The translations under genes were made by a program, and so were the position numbers. The notes below the pieces were generated by a model. It made no database searches, was not told the DNA's origin, and saw only the letters and a program-made list of their open reading frames with translations. Below, piece after piece: positions 10,735 to 21,337 of a stretch of 64,000 nt of DNA; the first letter of the stretch is position 1, and every line of letters starts with the position of its first letter. Source of the DNA: Manis javanica (Eukaryota; Chordata; Mammalia; Pholidota; Manidae); the NCBI RefSeq assembly GCF_040802235.1, contig NC_133161.1, positions 144,203,121 through 144,267,120 on the forward strand. The letters run 5' to 3'.

Positions 10735-10830
10735 ATCTCAGTCGATCCTCGCAGCTGCACAGCAAGATTAGTCTTACTATCCCCGTTTCGTAGGTGCAGA
10801 AACTAAAGCGGCCAGTGATGGTGAAATGAG
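10735..10830 (-). repeat. Diverged MIR fragment, minus strand
   Basis: 'atcctcgcagctgcacagca' followed by 'actatccccgtttcgtaggt' and GCAGAAACTAAAG resembles the MIR core in reverse. Confidence 0.5.
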
Positions 10831-11289
10831 AGTGAAGCAGCAGCCCCGGAAGCAAAAGCACAAGAAGGGAAGATGGCCCTTCCTGTCCTTTTGCCACAGG
10901 GCCACCTCCCTGTGGAGCACCGGCCTCTGAAGCAAGCTGCCCTCATCACCATTCAAAGTTGTTGGACCTGAGGACTAAGGGCCTGGCCTCCACAAACTTG
11001 GTTGGCCAGGTATACTCAGTCTGAGCGCCTCTTCCCCATCTCTGCCCCAGCCAGGTAGGAGACAGGGTGCTGAGCTGTCCCGAAGGTGGAGGATTGAGCA
11101 ATAGAGGGAGGAGATGGGGCTCTTGGGGAGAAGGAGGCCCTTCCAGAACCAGAGCTTAGGGACCCCAAGGCCAGCCCAGACAGAGGAGAGAGGAAGTGCA
11201 CAGAGTCAGGGAGAGCCCAGATGGGACAGGATCCCCCACCCCAGGACCTCTGGCCCTCCCAGGATCAGCTTTCAGAGAGTGGTCAGTCC

Positions 11290-11420
11290 TAAAGGAAATC
11301 AGTATTTGCTTTTCCCTCCAACGCAGTCAATTGCTCCTTTCATCTGACGGGAGTTGTAAATGAGACTTTATGGGATTTCTAATGATGGTGGTTTTCCTTT
11401 ATCAGCCTCCAATTCCCACT
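11290..11420. promoter_or_regulatory. Candidate conserved non-coding block
   Basis: A non-repetitive block, less GC-rich than its flanks, with GTCAATTGCTCCTTTCATCT and TTATGGGATTTCTAATGATG. Inferred only from its texture. Confidence 0.25.
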
Positions 11421-11573
11421 TCTCTGCCAGGGTTGAGTCTGGGAAACGTTTTGACCAAGAATCCAGAATCTAGCAGCAGACCCCTGCCCTGCTAGTTGCC
11501 TTCCATAGCAAGAACTGGAAGTTGTCAAACAGGCACTGGTGCCCCAGGAAGTTCACCACAGAGAAGTCAGATC

Positions 11574-11780
11574 TGGGTTCTAGGCCACCTCCCAGCTGGC
11601 ATATTTAACCTCTCTAGCTGCTGCTTCCTCAACCATAAACCTAGGGCAATAATGCCTGCTCTACCTACCTACCTCACCAGGCTGCCGTGAGGATCAAATG
11701 AGATTATAGGCCTGCAAGCCCTTTGAAAAATATAAAGCAATCACCCAACCTGGTTATGCTATTATTATTATTGCTCTTGT
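11574..11780 (+). repeat. MIR SINE
   Basis: It has TTTAACCTCTCTAGCTGCTG, CTACCTACCTACCTCACCAG, GTGAGGATCAAATGAGATTA and a closing TATTATTATTATTG. Confidence 0.85.
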
Positions 11781-11784
11781 GAAT

Positions 11785-12300
11785 GTGTGTAGGTGCAACC
11801 AGAGAGCAAATTATGGCAAGCTATATGTGGGTGAGAGTGAGCTTATTTGTGTATGTGGACGTATACCTACCAGTTTTGTTCAAGGATGGAGTTCTTGTGT
11901 TTGCACCTGTCTTTCAAGGAGCACCTGGGACAATGTATGTGTGTTGAGTGTATTGGTACATGTGTGCATGTTCAAATATCTTAATATGATTATCATTATT
12001 ATTGATAATCTGTGTGCCCAGCATTTTGCTAAACACATGATATAGGGGTGCAACTCAGCATAGGCAGGCAGACATCTATGTGAGACTGTACATACAGCAT
12101 TTGCAACATATGCGTGTCCATGTTGGATGAATATAATGTAATGTGTGCCTTTTAATCTCATGCAGATAGTAGGAAATCTCTCTGTGTGCTCACCTGAGCT
12201 TCAACAAAAGTGTGAGTATAAGTATCAGAGTCTGAGTGTGTGCACACATGCATATGTGTACATGCAAACAAATGCACACTACCTCCCTGTTCCTGGGCCA
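11785..12300. other. TG-rich, alternating purine-pyrimidine sequence
   Basis: A loose mix of TGTGTG, CATATG and GTGCAC motifs without a clean repeat unit, interrupted by an AT-rich ATTATCATTATTATTGATAA segment at about 11990. Probably degraded simple repeat. Confidence 0.5.
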
Positions 12301-13120
12301 ATTGGTGTAATTGTTCATTATTTATCAGCTGCCTGGCTTCGTGAGCCCCAGCATGCCCTGAGCTCATTGCCACGCAGCCATCAAGCCATCACATTGTGGT
12401 GACAGCAGTGCGCTTGGAAGGGGGCACCACTCTGCCCTCTGAAGCCAGTCTGTGCCTGGTACAGGGTGCCAGCCAGAGGAAAGTACAGTTTGACTACACC
12501 AGGCTTGGAGCTGCAAGAACGCTCAGCAGATGGGCCGGGCTCAGGACGGGCAGCACTGGCGCCTCCAGGTACTCCAGGTACTCCAGAGGTTCTGGCTCTA
12601 ACAAGTTCTAAACCCAGTGCCTGGCCCAGGAACACCCGCTTAGCTGCCAAGGAACCAGGCGTGACACATCCTCGCTGGGCTATAACCCCTGCCACAGATC
12701 CTTGCTGCCCTCAGGGTTTAGTCCAGGCTCCCTAAGGCAGTGTACGAGGCCCACGCAGGCCGGGCACGTGCCCTCCAGCCCCATCTCCGTCTCCTCTTGT
12801 ACCACACCAGGCGGACTGAACCATTCTCAGCCCTTGGGTGCACCTGGACACGTGGGCCTGCCCCTCTGCCTGATTTGTCCACAGGGCATCCCTGGGTAGC
12901 CAGTCCTCACCCCCCAGGGCTCTACTCACCTCCACAGGAACATTTCCCTGACCCGTCCTGACCCCCTAGATTAGGGAAGGGCCCCCACATACTTCCTAAC
13001 GTTTCCCCAAATTGCATGACCAGCATACACATTGTCGACCCTTTGATTCTCACATCCAGGTCACCTGGCACCTTCCTGGAACCTCTCCCCAGAAGAAGGT
13101 GCTGAGGCAGTGCAGGGCAT
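12300..13120. other. Non-coding, nothing recognised
   Basis: GC-rich unique sequence. A 10-bp tandem doublet GGTACTCCA(GGTACTCCA) occurs near 12568. Confidence 0.5.
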
Positions 13121-13124
13121 GAAT

Positions 13125-13345
13125 ACTAACCTAAATCAAATATAATTCAGAAGCTCATTTCTGGAGAAAAAGCACTTTACATAATATGGGAAAAAATTAA
13201 ATCTGTTATTAAAGTAAATTTATAATGATATTAAACTAAATTTTAAAATAAAATAACCTTTACCCACAAATTATTTTCATTTCTCCATGCTGCCTTTACA
13301 TTCTTCTCTTTATAGGTGCCTATTTTTCACAGAATTGCAATGCAG
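13125..13345. other. AT-rich island, origin unclear
   Basis: About 220 bases of strongly A/T-rich sequence (TATAATGATATTAAACTAAA and similar) stand out from the GC-rich surroundings. It may be an old L1 or DNA transposon fragment, but I cannot match it. Confidence 0.45.
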
Positions 13346-13349
13346 TGTC

Positions 13350-14430
13350 AACATCATGCTTGTCTTTCCTTTCGCTTCGCACCATAGCAATCTGGTTTAG
13401 AGTTTCCTCATTCTGGAGCATCTGTGTCACCAACAGCCCTCGTTAGCCCAGCTCCCAGGGAATCTGGACTCCGGGCTGCCTCCTTCCCCAAAGGACTCCT
13501 TCCCCAGCAGGCATTCCTAACTCAGGGCCCAGCTGGACTTGTGCGGGTTGCCATGTAAACACCGTCCTTGTGCATGTGGGCTGTTTGCAGGGCAGAAGAA
13601 CATAGCTCGTCAGATCCTGAAACAATCTGAGGGCCGAAGAGGTTGAGACCCACAGTTCTTCGGGGCCCATGAGAAGGACGTGCTGCCTCATCAACACGCT
13701 GCCAGGACGGGAGCCACCGTGCGCCTTCTCTGCCCCTGGAATTCTGCTCCTACCTTACCAGAAATTCCATTTCTTGACTCCCATGTGGCTCTCCAAAGCG
13801 GTCTTGTTCCTCTAGATGACTAGTCCGTCCTGCTGATTATCCTGACCACAACACGCCCACCCCCACTCCCGGACCTGAAGGAAGAGGGCGGGGGAGGCTG
13901 AGTGTCTTCTTCCTCGGGCTTTGCCCCTTCTCCTTTCCCCACTGGGGGGCTGCAGGCTGAAGCTCTACCCGCCCCTTGCCCACCTCTGGGTCTGAGCTCC
14001 CCGGTCCATGTGGATCCTCACTGAAACCCTCTTCTCAGTACCACTATTGAGTTTTAAGTATTCCCATATCAGGACTGAGGCCTCGACTCCCACCCACAAT
14101 TCCTTAGGATTTTGAATGTGGTGATTCTCAAAACCACATTGAGGGCCTTCTGACCAGATACAGGGTACAGATTAATTTATCTTCTGGAATCCCTTCTTTC
14201 TGGAGAATGGGGCAGTTCAAGATGGAACCGGGGCCTTTCTATCATTGCTTCAAGCTCCAGCCCACAAAGCCGTGGAGATCCCTGGGACACCATGGCCACA
14301 GGGGCCTCAGGAGAGGCCGTCAGCGTGTCAGCCAGCTTGGCACCACTTTGACATGGCAGATCATTGGTCAAGGGGGGCAGCTGTGTTCAGCTAATCCCTC
14401 ATCCCTAAGAGCAAGGGCAGCCTTGGCCAC
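13350..14430. other. Non-coding, nothing firmly recognised
   Basis: Unique sequence. The end of a hAT/MER5-like element may lie near 13640 (GAGGTTGAGACCCACAG), but no matching left end is visible. Confidence 0.45.
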
Positions 14431-14439
14431 AGGGAGGCT

Positions 14440-14560
14440 CTGCCATGATCTCTGTAAGGATAACAATAATTAAATGTTTCTAATCACTGTGGGATACAGA
14501 GGCACCATCATGATCACCACAGCCACCAGGGTGATGATAACAGTAATTAGGCGCTGCGGC
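14440..14560. promoter_or_regulatory. Candidate conserved non-coding block
   Basis: TAACAATAATTAAATGTTTC, a run of ATCATGATCACCACAG and AACAGTAATTAGGCGC give two TAAT cores in about 100 non-repetitive bases. Confidence 0.3.
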
Positions 14561-14769
14561 TGCCCAACCACCGGCCAGGAGTGCTGCCTGGGGCGAGGCG
14601 GGCCTGTCAGGTTAGGGTGGGGACGCCGGGGCCAGGGTCCTCTCAGGAGCTCCGGCCATGCTTCGTCTGTGGGATTTCTCCTCCTCCTTTCCTCTCCCCT
14701 TGCGCCCGGCCTTGGCTGGCCCCGGAACGGGGATCAGAGACACAGGAGAGGGTGGCCCCCATTTGGCAA

Positions 14770-14960
14770 GCCACTCTAATATGTATTTAAGTTGATCTTC
14801 TATCAACAGATTTCAGGGGCTGGGGAATCTTGGGGACTTCTTAATAGGGCTCCCCTCACATCAAAGTGAGCTTTATTAGCCAATTACTGAATAACACAGA
14901 GGGGCCTGGAATATGGCTGGGAGGGGAAGTCATTATTGTATTGACTTTGGGCCTCGTCCA
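14770..14960. promoter_or_regulatory. Candidate conserved non-coding block
   Basis: Contains 'taatatgtatttaagttgat', GCTTTATTAGCCAATTACTG and GAAGTCATTATTGTATTGAC. It includes a CCAAT box in GCCAATTAC, and no repeat match is seen. Confidence 0.33.
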
Positions 14961-14964
14961 AGCC

Positions 14965-15445
14965 CAACAGCTGCCTCTGAAAGAGCCTGTAGGAACAGAG
15001 GGAGGGCTTGCGGAGAGCTTCCTGGGGACGGCACCTTCCCCAGGGCTGATCTCTGTCTGCTCGCTGCCCCCAGCCGTGGGATAGGTGGGAAAGGTGGGTC
15101 CAGATGCCTGACCTTTGAGTGGGCTGTCCTTCTGCAGTTATCAAGACTCAGTGCCAGAATGGGACGTGGAATTCATCTAGTCTACTCTCACACCAGGGAT
15201 CTAGTCTACTCCCACATACGGGACCCCTGATAAATGGGCCTGGGGCCTCAGTCTGAAACGGCATGGGGAGTTCCTTCCATGTCAGCTCCCTGAACAGTCT
15301 CCCCTAAATTACACTGAAATCTACATCCCCAACGCATAGGCCCATGGGTCCCGAGTCCTGTCTGGGAAGGCACACAGACTGTGCTTGCTCCTTTTCCCTT
15401 AGGGTTTTGGAAGATTGCTGATCACACCTCCCTTCCACCTCCTTG
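14965..15445. other. Non-coding, nothing recognised
   Basis: Unique sequence. A doublet of ACTCTCACACCAGGGATCTAGT-like units lies near 15182-15230 (CTAGTCTACTC occurs twice). Confidence 0.5.
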
Positions 15446-15449
15446 GGCT

Positions 15450-16140
15450 TTCTCCTTTATGAGATCTAAAGCCACCTTCTCTGCTCTCTCTGTAGGTAAC
15501 TTCAACTCCTGCTTCACTGCAATGACCTTCTTACTAACTTCCCTGCTTTCTGCCCCAAAACCTCCATCTTCCTGGTTCTCTTTACCTTCCTGCCTGGCTC
15601 AGAGAAAGCTGAGTCCTCTCCCTCCCAAGACTGACCTCTCCTCCACCCTAGTCCTACCACCCATACCTCCTCCGGGGCCTGCCCCAGAAAGCACATCCCT
15701 TTCTCTCCTTACACTTGCTTCTCCAGTCCTTGCTGTCCACTAGATCTTTTCCTCTGCCTGCAAGATGCTCAGTAGCTTTTGATTTTCCAGGTAAAAGGGG
15801 AAAACAAGCCCCTTGATCTCGGTCCTGCTGACCCTCTCCAAACTTCAGATCTGTTTGGCTCATTCTGTCCACCACCAAACTTCTCAAAAGCAGGGTGAGC
15901 ACCTGCATCCTCTGCCTTTCCACCTTCCATCTGCTTCTCCTCCCATTTGGATCTGGGCTCTGCCCTTGCTTCATCACCAACGCTGCTCCTCAAAGGTCAC
16001 TGGTGTTTTTGCCATTGTTCCCAAAGATCCCTTCTGATCCCCACCTGCTTTCTGCAGCACCAGACACTGCTGGCAACCTCCTCCTCCGGTAAGTTCTCTC
16101 CTTGCTTGGCTTCCATGACAACCCTCCCTCCTCACTCCCC
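15450..16140 (+). mobile_element. L2 LINE remnant including decayed reverse transcriptase segment
   Basis: Pyrimidine-rich sequence typical of the L2 ORF. At 16047-16121 the frame reads SAAPDTAGNLLLR, a stop, then VLSLLGFHDN. It aligns with the L2/CR1 reverse-transcriptase block SAAFDTVDHSLLLETLSSLG. Asp is retained in 'DT', but the stop codon and substitutions show it is dead. Confidence 0.68.
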
Positions 16141-16589
16141 TCCCGCACCGACCAGGCCTCCTCTGTCCGTCCTACCCACGTTGTTGCCAGATGCATCAGA
16201 AAGCCCAGTTCCAGCAGCTGCCACAAGCACTGCTCTGTTCAGAAACCTTCGACGGCTCACCACTGCCTGCAGCAAAAGAACCATAGAGTTATCAAATAAT
16301 GCAACTGTATGCAATACATGATCTATAATGCAAAAATATGTTGGGCAGAGATGTCAAACATTTTTAGGCAGAGGAACCCATTAAGAAGAATCTTGCTCAG
16401 AAGCCCAAGTTTAAAAAGCATGAAAACAACATGGCTCCTTATGATGCAGGGAGTGAGGAACCCTGGAAATTCTAGCTTTCAAAACACAATTGGGAAACCA
16501 CTGAACAAATTAAATTCTTCACTAAGTACATGAGAAAACTGAGGCCCAAAGAGGAGAAGTGAATGTTAGAAAGAGGTACAGGATATGAG

Positions 16590-16980
16590 TCAGTCAATCA
16601 ACACATTTTCATGAAGTGCCTACCAAGTGTGCAGCATGTTCTAGGTGCTAGGGATAAAGCAGAGGATAAGACCGACATGGTGTGCCCCTGGAGGGGTGGA
16701 TAGCCCAGTAGGGAATGAATCAAGCATATGAGCAATTACTGAAGTGGTTACAAATACGCCAAGGGAGCTGAGAGGGCATATAGGAGGAGACTCTCCCCGG
16801 ACTACAGGGCAAAGTGGGCACCCTAGGGAAGTAACACGTGGAAACGGAGCCCTAAAGGATAGTAACTGGCCAAAAAGAAGGGGAAGAGCATCGGCACAGA
16901 TGAAACAGCTTGGGTGAAGGCTGAGGAGATGAGCATAGTAGCTTTGAGGAAGCCCAGGGAAGCCCAGTGGCTCCTACTCA
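16590..16980 (+). repeat. Old interspersed repeat, same unassigned family as at 1430
   Basis: It starts with ATCAACACATTTTCATGAAG and 'tgttctaggtgctagggata', then follows the family order to GGGAAGAGCATCGGCACAGA. This is the longest copy in the window. Confidence 0.5.
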
Positions 16981-17114
16981 GAGCCCTGGACCCCGGTGAG
17001 AGAAGGCAGCAGGAGGCAGCCCCGTGAGTCTTGCGGCAGACTTGACCCAGATCTCAGAGGCTGGCAGGCCAAGGAAGTGTTCACAGATATTGGGACTGGA
17101 CATGTGCATTAGGG

Positions 17115-17373
17115 GACAATTCAGTGCAAATGCAATGTGGTGTCGTGGATTGGAGCCTGAAAACATAAAATAGACATTAGTGGAAAAATGAGAACTATGA
17201 ACAAATTCATAACAGAATGTGTTCTGTTACCAGTATTATAGCAAAGCTATTTTCTTAGTTTTGACGATGCACCATGGTTATTTATGCAAGACATTAGTGT
17301 CAGGGAAAGCTGGATGAAGGCCATACAGAAAATCTGTAAATCAAAAATTATTTCAAAATAAAATTTTTAAAAT
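17115..17373 (+). mobile_element. L1 LINE 3' end (old, L1M-type)
   Basis: It has GTGGATTGGAGCCTGAAAA after GTGTC, ATAGACATTAGTGGAAAAAT, TTGACGATGCACCATGGTTA, AAGCTGGATGAAGGCCATAC and the terminal TCAAAAATTATTTCAAAATA. These follow the common old-L1 3' UTR order. Confidence 0.83.
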
Positions 17374-17444
17374 TGATAAGTCCATCTAGCACTGTGGCAG
17401 AAAAGAGCAAATCTGAATATGGCGAAAGAGATTACAGTAAAATT

Positions 17445-17672
17445 ATGACTAACACTTAATTCTTCTTGCACACCAAGCATTATACCAAGTGCTCAATGCA
17501 TTTAACTCATTTAATCCCCACAACAACTCTTTGTGGCAGGTTGTTATTATTTCCCCTTATTTTACAGATAAGGCATCTGACAACAGAGAGGTTAAGTCAC
17601 TTGCCCAAGGACACATAGCTGCTGAGGTCTGAATTCGAATGCAGACAGTCTAGGGCCAGAGTCCCATGTGCC
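17445..17672 (-). repeat. MIR SINE, minus strand
   Basis: It has ATTTAACTCATTTAATCCCC, CTTATTTTACAGATAAGGCA and GAGGTTAAGTCACTTGCCCA, ending in the reversed head. Confidence 0.92.
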
Positions 17673-17949
17673 TGAGTGTTGTGTTCACTCCCTCCCCTCT
17701 GTATGTACTGGCTATACTGCCAGAGGATATTGCAAGGAGCAGGCAGAAATCATAAGTGCATGAACTAGGGTGATAACAGTAGAAATGGAGCAACATCACT
17801 AAGCTTAAGATAATAATAGAAACAGAATGAGCAGCATTTGCCTTTGAATCAGAATGTGGTGTCTGAAGAAGAAAAGGGAGCAAGAATGACTCCTGGAATT
17901 CCAGCTTAGAGCAGGGACCCGAGCCTAGCCTCCTGGCGCTTGGTTTCAT

Positions 17950-18400
17950 ACTTCTTCCTGCCCCTGACGGAAACCCTCCGGACCTTCGCAATCTGCCCGC
18001 ACCTACCCACCCCTTTCTCTTATACTTCCCCAGAATGTAGAACAAACCCAACCTCCTGCTGTTCCCACACCAGCTTGTCCTGGTATAAGCTGTTCCCTCT
18101 ACTGAAATTCTCTCCTCAGTCTCCCTTGGTCCGAATCTGACCCACCCTTCAGGGCTTTAGTCAAATGTCACCTCTTCCAGAAACCTTCCCTGCTCTCTGC
18201 AATGAGAAGCACCCACCCTCTCCTCTAGATGCCTCGTTTTTTTGTTGTTGTTTTTTTTTTTTTTGCTCTTTTTAGCAGCAAATAACTTCCATCCCATAAT
18301 ATAGCTATGTGAGTACGGTCTTGGCTGTTGCTAACTTTTGCATCCTCAGTACCTGGAAAGTAGGTGCTCAAAAAGACTTGTTTAATCTGAATAAACAAGT
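17950..18400 (+). mobile_element. L2 LINE 3' region
   Basis: It follows the L2 3' order: 'cttgtcctggtataagctgt', TCAGGGCTTTAGTCAAATGT, CACCTCTTCCAGAAACCTTC and near the end CCTGGAAAGTAGGTGCTCAA. A T-rich run at 18237-18266 interrupts it. Confidence 0.82.
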
Positions 18401-18460
18401 TCTATCTTACTTTCCTTTGCCCCTTCTCTGGCTCTCTTTTCTGTCCCCAGCAACCCACTG

Positions 18461-18482
18461 CACACACACACACACACACACC
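18461..18482. repeat. (CA)n microsatellite
   Basis: Eleven perfect CA units, shortly 3' of the L2 end. Confidence 0.92.
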
Positions 18483-18489
18483 CTACCTG

Positions 18490-18970
18490 GCACCCATGTT
18501 GGTGTTTTGCATGTTTTAGGGGCTGGTTTAAAGATGATGAGGGGATGACCATACTATCATTTACTTGCCTCTCTCTTCTCCACCCAACCCATCCCCAGGC
18601 AGCCGTGCCAGCCCCCAGACACACCCTCTCTGGAAGCTCTTTTTAGAGCAGGTCAGAGAAGCCTTACCTAAGGATGGAGAGATGGGAGAACATGAGCAGG
18701 GGACAGGTGGGTACTGGTGCATCTGGAATTGCCTCCTCAAACCCATCACTCAGCTCTTACAAGGTGCCACGCAGAGTCTGAGACCCCGGCAATGAACCAG
18801 TTCAACCCTGGCCTTTGAAGTACTTAGAGGTGTCTGGCTGCTGGGCTGGGCTACCACAGATCAAATGAGATAAGGCATTCCTCAGCGTAAAAACCCCCTG
18901 GAGGCGATCGCATTCATGCATCTGCTAGCCTCTCCTCCAAGTCTTAGAGTACAGCTCAGGCTACAACCAA
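18490..18970. other. Non-coding, nothing recognised
   Basis: Unique sequence between two L2 copies; possibly diverged L2-related material near 18720-18830, not firm. Confidence 0.4.
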
Positions 18971-18974
18971 CCTT

Positions 18975-19345
18975 TTGTGAGCCCTACTCACCCAGCTGTT
19001 GCTGGCAGAAGTGCCTTTCCTCATACTGGCTCCCTACCCCCACCTTAAATCCAGTCCCCTTAATCCTTTCCCCTCAGCACATATCTTTGTCTTATAGATG
19101 ATTCGCTCAGCCCTGTGTCCCTTACACCCCAGAAGCCTTCCCTGATCCCCACCCCCAGATGAATTGGGCACTTTCTCTGAGGCCCACCAAATCCAGTGTG
19201 TCCCACTGCTCTGGGACACACCATGCACATGAAATGATTGCTTAGAACATCTGTTTCTATGTCTTCTCCCCTGCCCCCCAATAGACTGAGCACCTGTAGG
19301 GCAATGGCAGGGTCTCTGTATCCCCAAGCCTGGCACCAACAAAGC
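18975..19345 (+). mobile_element. L2 LINE 3' end
   Basis: CCAGAAGCCTTCCCTGATCC, CTGTTTCTATGTCTTCTCCC, ATAGACTGAGCACCTGTAGG and 'tccccaagcctggcacca' follow the L2 terminal order. Confidence 0.8.
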
Positions 19346-19349
19346 CTGA

Positions 19350-20100
19350 TTACATCTGTGAGCTGTGAAAGATGTATACATGAGCATGTGAGTGTTCATG
19401 TGAGTGATGAATTGGACTACTTCAGTTGGAAACCAAGGATCAGACCCCAAATAGTGGGAAGGTGGTGCCCTCCTGGCTCAACCACCTTCTGCTCCTCCGA
19501 CTCCCAGGAACTAGAATTTACATCTTATCAGAAACAGGCTACTACCCCACTGCTCCTGCCTGCTGGGCGAGGAACAGCAACGGGCACCCCAGAGCATGCC
19601 CTGGTCAGGCCTCTGGGGAGAACTTGGTCTCTACTGGGAAACTGTCTGTCTGCCTCCTCCTTGGGAAGAGATGGGGTGGGAGGTCCAGAGGGAAGGAGCA
19701 GAGGGCGGGCTTCGTGCTGCCAAGGACTCCAGAGGGCTCAGCCGCCTGGGCAGGAAGCCATCCACACCCGGATGTGATGGGTGGTGAACGGGATGGGGCG
19801 GAGAGTCCCTGCCCTGCCGCAGACACTAACTGGATGGGGGTTACTTGCGCGGGAACCCCGCAAGTCTGCCCAAAACAAAGGTTCGGGCAAAGACTGCAGA
19901 GCTCTATTTCAAGCCTTTTGGGAGGAGAGGGAGCTTCCGTTTTAGGAAAAGGAACCATTGAAGGGAGCGGGGATTACAGAAGATCAGGGACTTCAGTGGC
20001 CTCATTTCACCCGCCAGTGCCCACCTTCTCCGGCAGCTCCCATCGGTGCCCGCATAGCTGCCTCTCCGTTCAGCGTTCAGGCGACGCCGAGGAGAGGCAC
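19350..20100. other. Proximal upstream DNA, nothing recognised
   Basis: Unique sequence leading into the CpG island. A 298-codon frame at 19426-20322 runs into the MIR and island and has no protein character. Confidence 0.5.
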
Positions 20101-20104
20101 CTCC

Positions 20105-20222
20105 GGCTGCCGGGTTCTGGTCCCAGCCTTGCCACTCTCTGCGCCTGTGCCCCTGGGCGAGTCGCCTCACCCTTCTGGGGGACCTTTGTTTCCTCATCTG
20201 TAAAATGGGGCCAAGAACGGAG
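20105..20222 (+). repeat. MIR SINE fragment abutting the promoter CpG island
   Basis: It has CTGGTCCCAGCCTTGCCACT, 'ctgtgcccctgggcgagtcg' and TCCTCATCTGTAAAATGGGG. It ends within about 30 bases of the CpG-dense DNA, so a 65-Myr-plus repeat marks the promoter edge. Confidence 0.82.
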
Positions 20223-20359
20223 TAGAGAGCTGCAAGCCCTCTCCGCTAGGACACTGCTCCATCCAGCGTTCTCCATACTGCACGCCCGCCGCTCCGCAGC
20301 CCCGCCGCCCGCCCCATCTTAACTCCACCCCCACCGAGCAGCTTCTCCCCCGACGCCGG

Positions 20360-20373
20360 CCGCTAGGGGTCAC
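20360..20373 (+). promoter_or_regulatory. CTCF-like motif at the NECTIN1 promoter
   Basis: CCGCTAGGGGTCAC matches 12 of 14 core positions, with T replacing the G before the conserved C. It lies just upstream of the core promoter, in the same orientation as the site at 9083. The mismatch is at an important position, so occupancy is uncertain. Confidence 0.35.
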
Positions 20374-20520
20374 TGCCTCCCTTTGTCGGCGACAGCGCAG
20401 GGCGGCCGGCGCTCGGGCCCTGCGCTGCGCCGCAAGGCGGCCGAAGGGGCATCGCCCCAGCCAGTGGGCCTGCCCGACCCCCGGCCCTCGCTCGGGCCCC
20501 GCCTCTGCCTCGGGCCGGAA

Positions 20521-20640
20521 GGTGTGCGCGGCCGGGCGGAGGCCGGGGCGGGCGCGGGCGGCGCGCCGGGGCGGCGAGAGGGTTAACGCGGGCCCCTCCC
20601 CCTCGGGCTGACATCACGGGGAGCGCGGGTGAGAGGCTGG
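20521..20640 (+). promoter_or_regulatory. Probable NECTIN1 core promoter: GC boxes and CRE-like site
   Basis: This is a TATA-less, CpG-rich segment. It has Sp1/KLF-type GC boxes, the clearest at about 20545-20552, and a CRE-like octamer TGACATCA at 20609-20616, one base from TGACGTCA. CpG-island promoters with GC boxes and no TATA box usually start transcription over a broad zone, consistent with the uncertain 5' edge of exon 1. Confidence 0.55.
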
Positions 20641-20915
20641 AGCTCGGCGAGTGAGAGAAAGGGAGCGAGCGGGGCGAGCGGGGCGCGACTCGGCGCCCGG
20701 GCTGCTCCACATTGTCGCGGACCGCCGGCCCCGAGCACAGAGAGCGGCGGCGACGCGCGGCGCCCCCGGCTCGCTCTCCCACCGCGGAGCCGCAGAGCCC
20801 GAGCGAACCGGGCAGCCGGCCGCCGGACCGCGCGCCCGCTGCCTGGGCCCCGAGCCCACCGCGCCGCCCGCCCGCCACCCGGGCTCGTCCCGCCGCCCTC
20901 GGAGGACGGCCGGCC

Positions 20916-20954
20916 ATGGACGCCTGCAAGTTGGAGCCGAGCGGGAGGGCGTGA
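20916..20954 (+). CDS. Upstream ORF 1 in the NECTIN1 leader (12 codons)
   Basis: A 12-codon frame, MDACKLEPSGRA, ends in TGA. Its ATG sits in a near-ideal Kozak context, with GCC before it, G at -3 and G at +4. That is stronger than the context of the main nectin-1 start, 384 bases beyond the uORF stop. Known translation rules predict that most scanning ribosomes would start here and must reinitiate downstream, giving low basal translation. This applies only if transcription starts upstream of this point. The peptide itself has no recognised function. Confidence 0.6.
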   Translation: MDACKLEPSGRA

Positions 20955-21096
20955 GCGCGCCGGGGGCCGGGAGCCCGCGCTGCGCAGCCGGGCGGCCAGG
21001 CGCGCCGGGGGTGGGTCCCTCTCCCCAGCCCGGCTCTGCGTGGAAGAAGAGGGCGGGGACCGGCGCGGGGCGGAGAGCGGAGGAGGAGAAGGGGGC

Positions 21097-21138
21097 ATGA
21101 CTCGTGCAACTTGCGGCGGGCATCTGCCGAGCCTCTGA
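21097..21138 (+). CDS. Upstream ORF 2 in the NECTIN1 leader (13 codons)
   Basis: A second short frame, MTRATCGGHLPSL, ends in TGA 200 bases before the main start. Its ATG has G at -3 but A at +4, an intermediate context. It does not overlap the nectin-1 frame, so reinitiation is possible. Together with the first uORF it makes the leader a plausible site of translational control. Confidence 0.5.
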   Translation: MTRATCGGHLPSL

Positions 21139-21337
21139 GCCGGCGGCGGCCCGGGGCCCGGATTGCGGCCGCGCCGAGCCCAGCCCAGCCCACCCCTCCC
21201 CGGCCGACGGCTGCGGCTGACCTGGATCCGCGGAGCGCCCGCCGGCCGGCAGTGACCTGCCTTCGTCTTCCGGGCTGGTTTCCTGGGCGCGAGGAGCGCT
21301 CTCCCCACGGCGCCTCTCGCCGGACCTCCGGCCCCCG

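Larger units (their letters stand above)
20630..21337 (+). other. NECTIN1: NECTIN1 exon 1, 5' untranslated region (5' boundary approximate)
   Basis: This very GC-rich stretch lies between the likely core promoter and the start codon, with no obvious intron. I set the left edge just downstream of the CRE-like and GC-box cluster, so the true transcription start may differ by a hundred bases or more. It contains only two ATG triplets, each opening a short upstream ORF. Its high GC content predicts strong RNA structure, so scanning to the main start is likely to be inefficient. Whether the whole stretch is transcribed is inferred from the position of the CpG island. Confidence 0.6.

Noticed and set aside
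13640..13665. Possible MER5/Charlie right end
   Set aside because: Only a short terminal match, without a left end or internal sequence.
16325..16500. Possible hAT element between CAGAGATGTCAAACA and GGGAAACCACTG
   Set aside because: The ends do not form convincing inverted repeats and no interior match to a named family was recognised.
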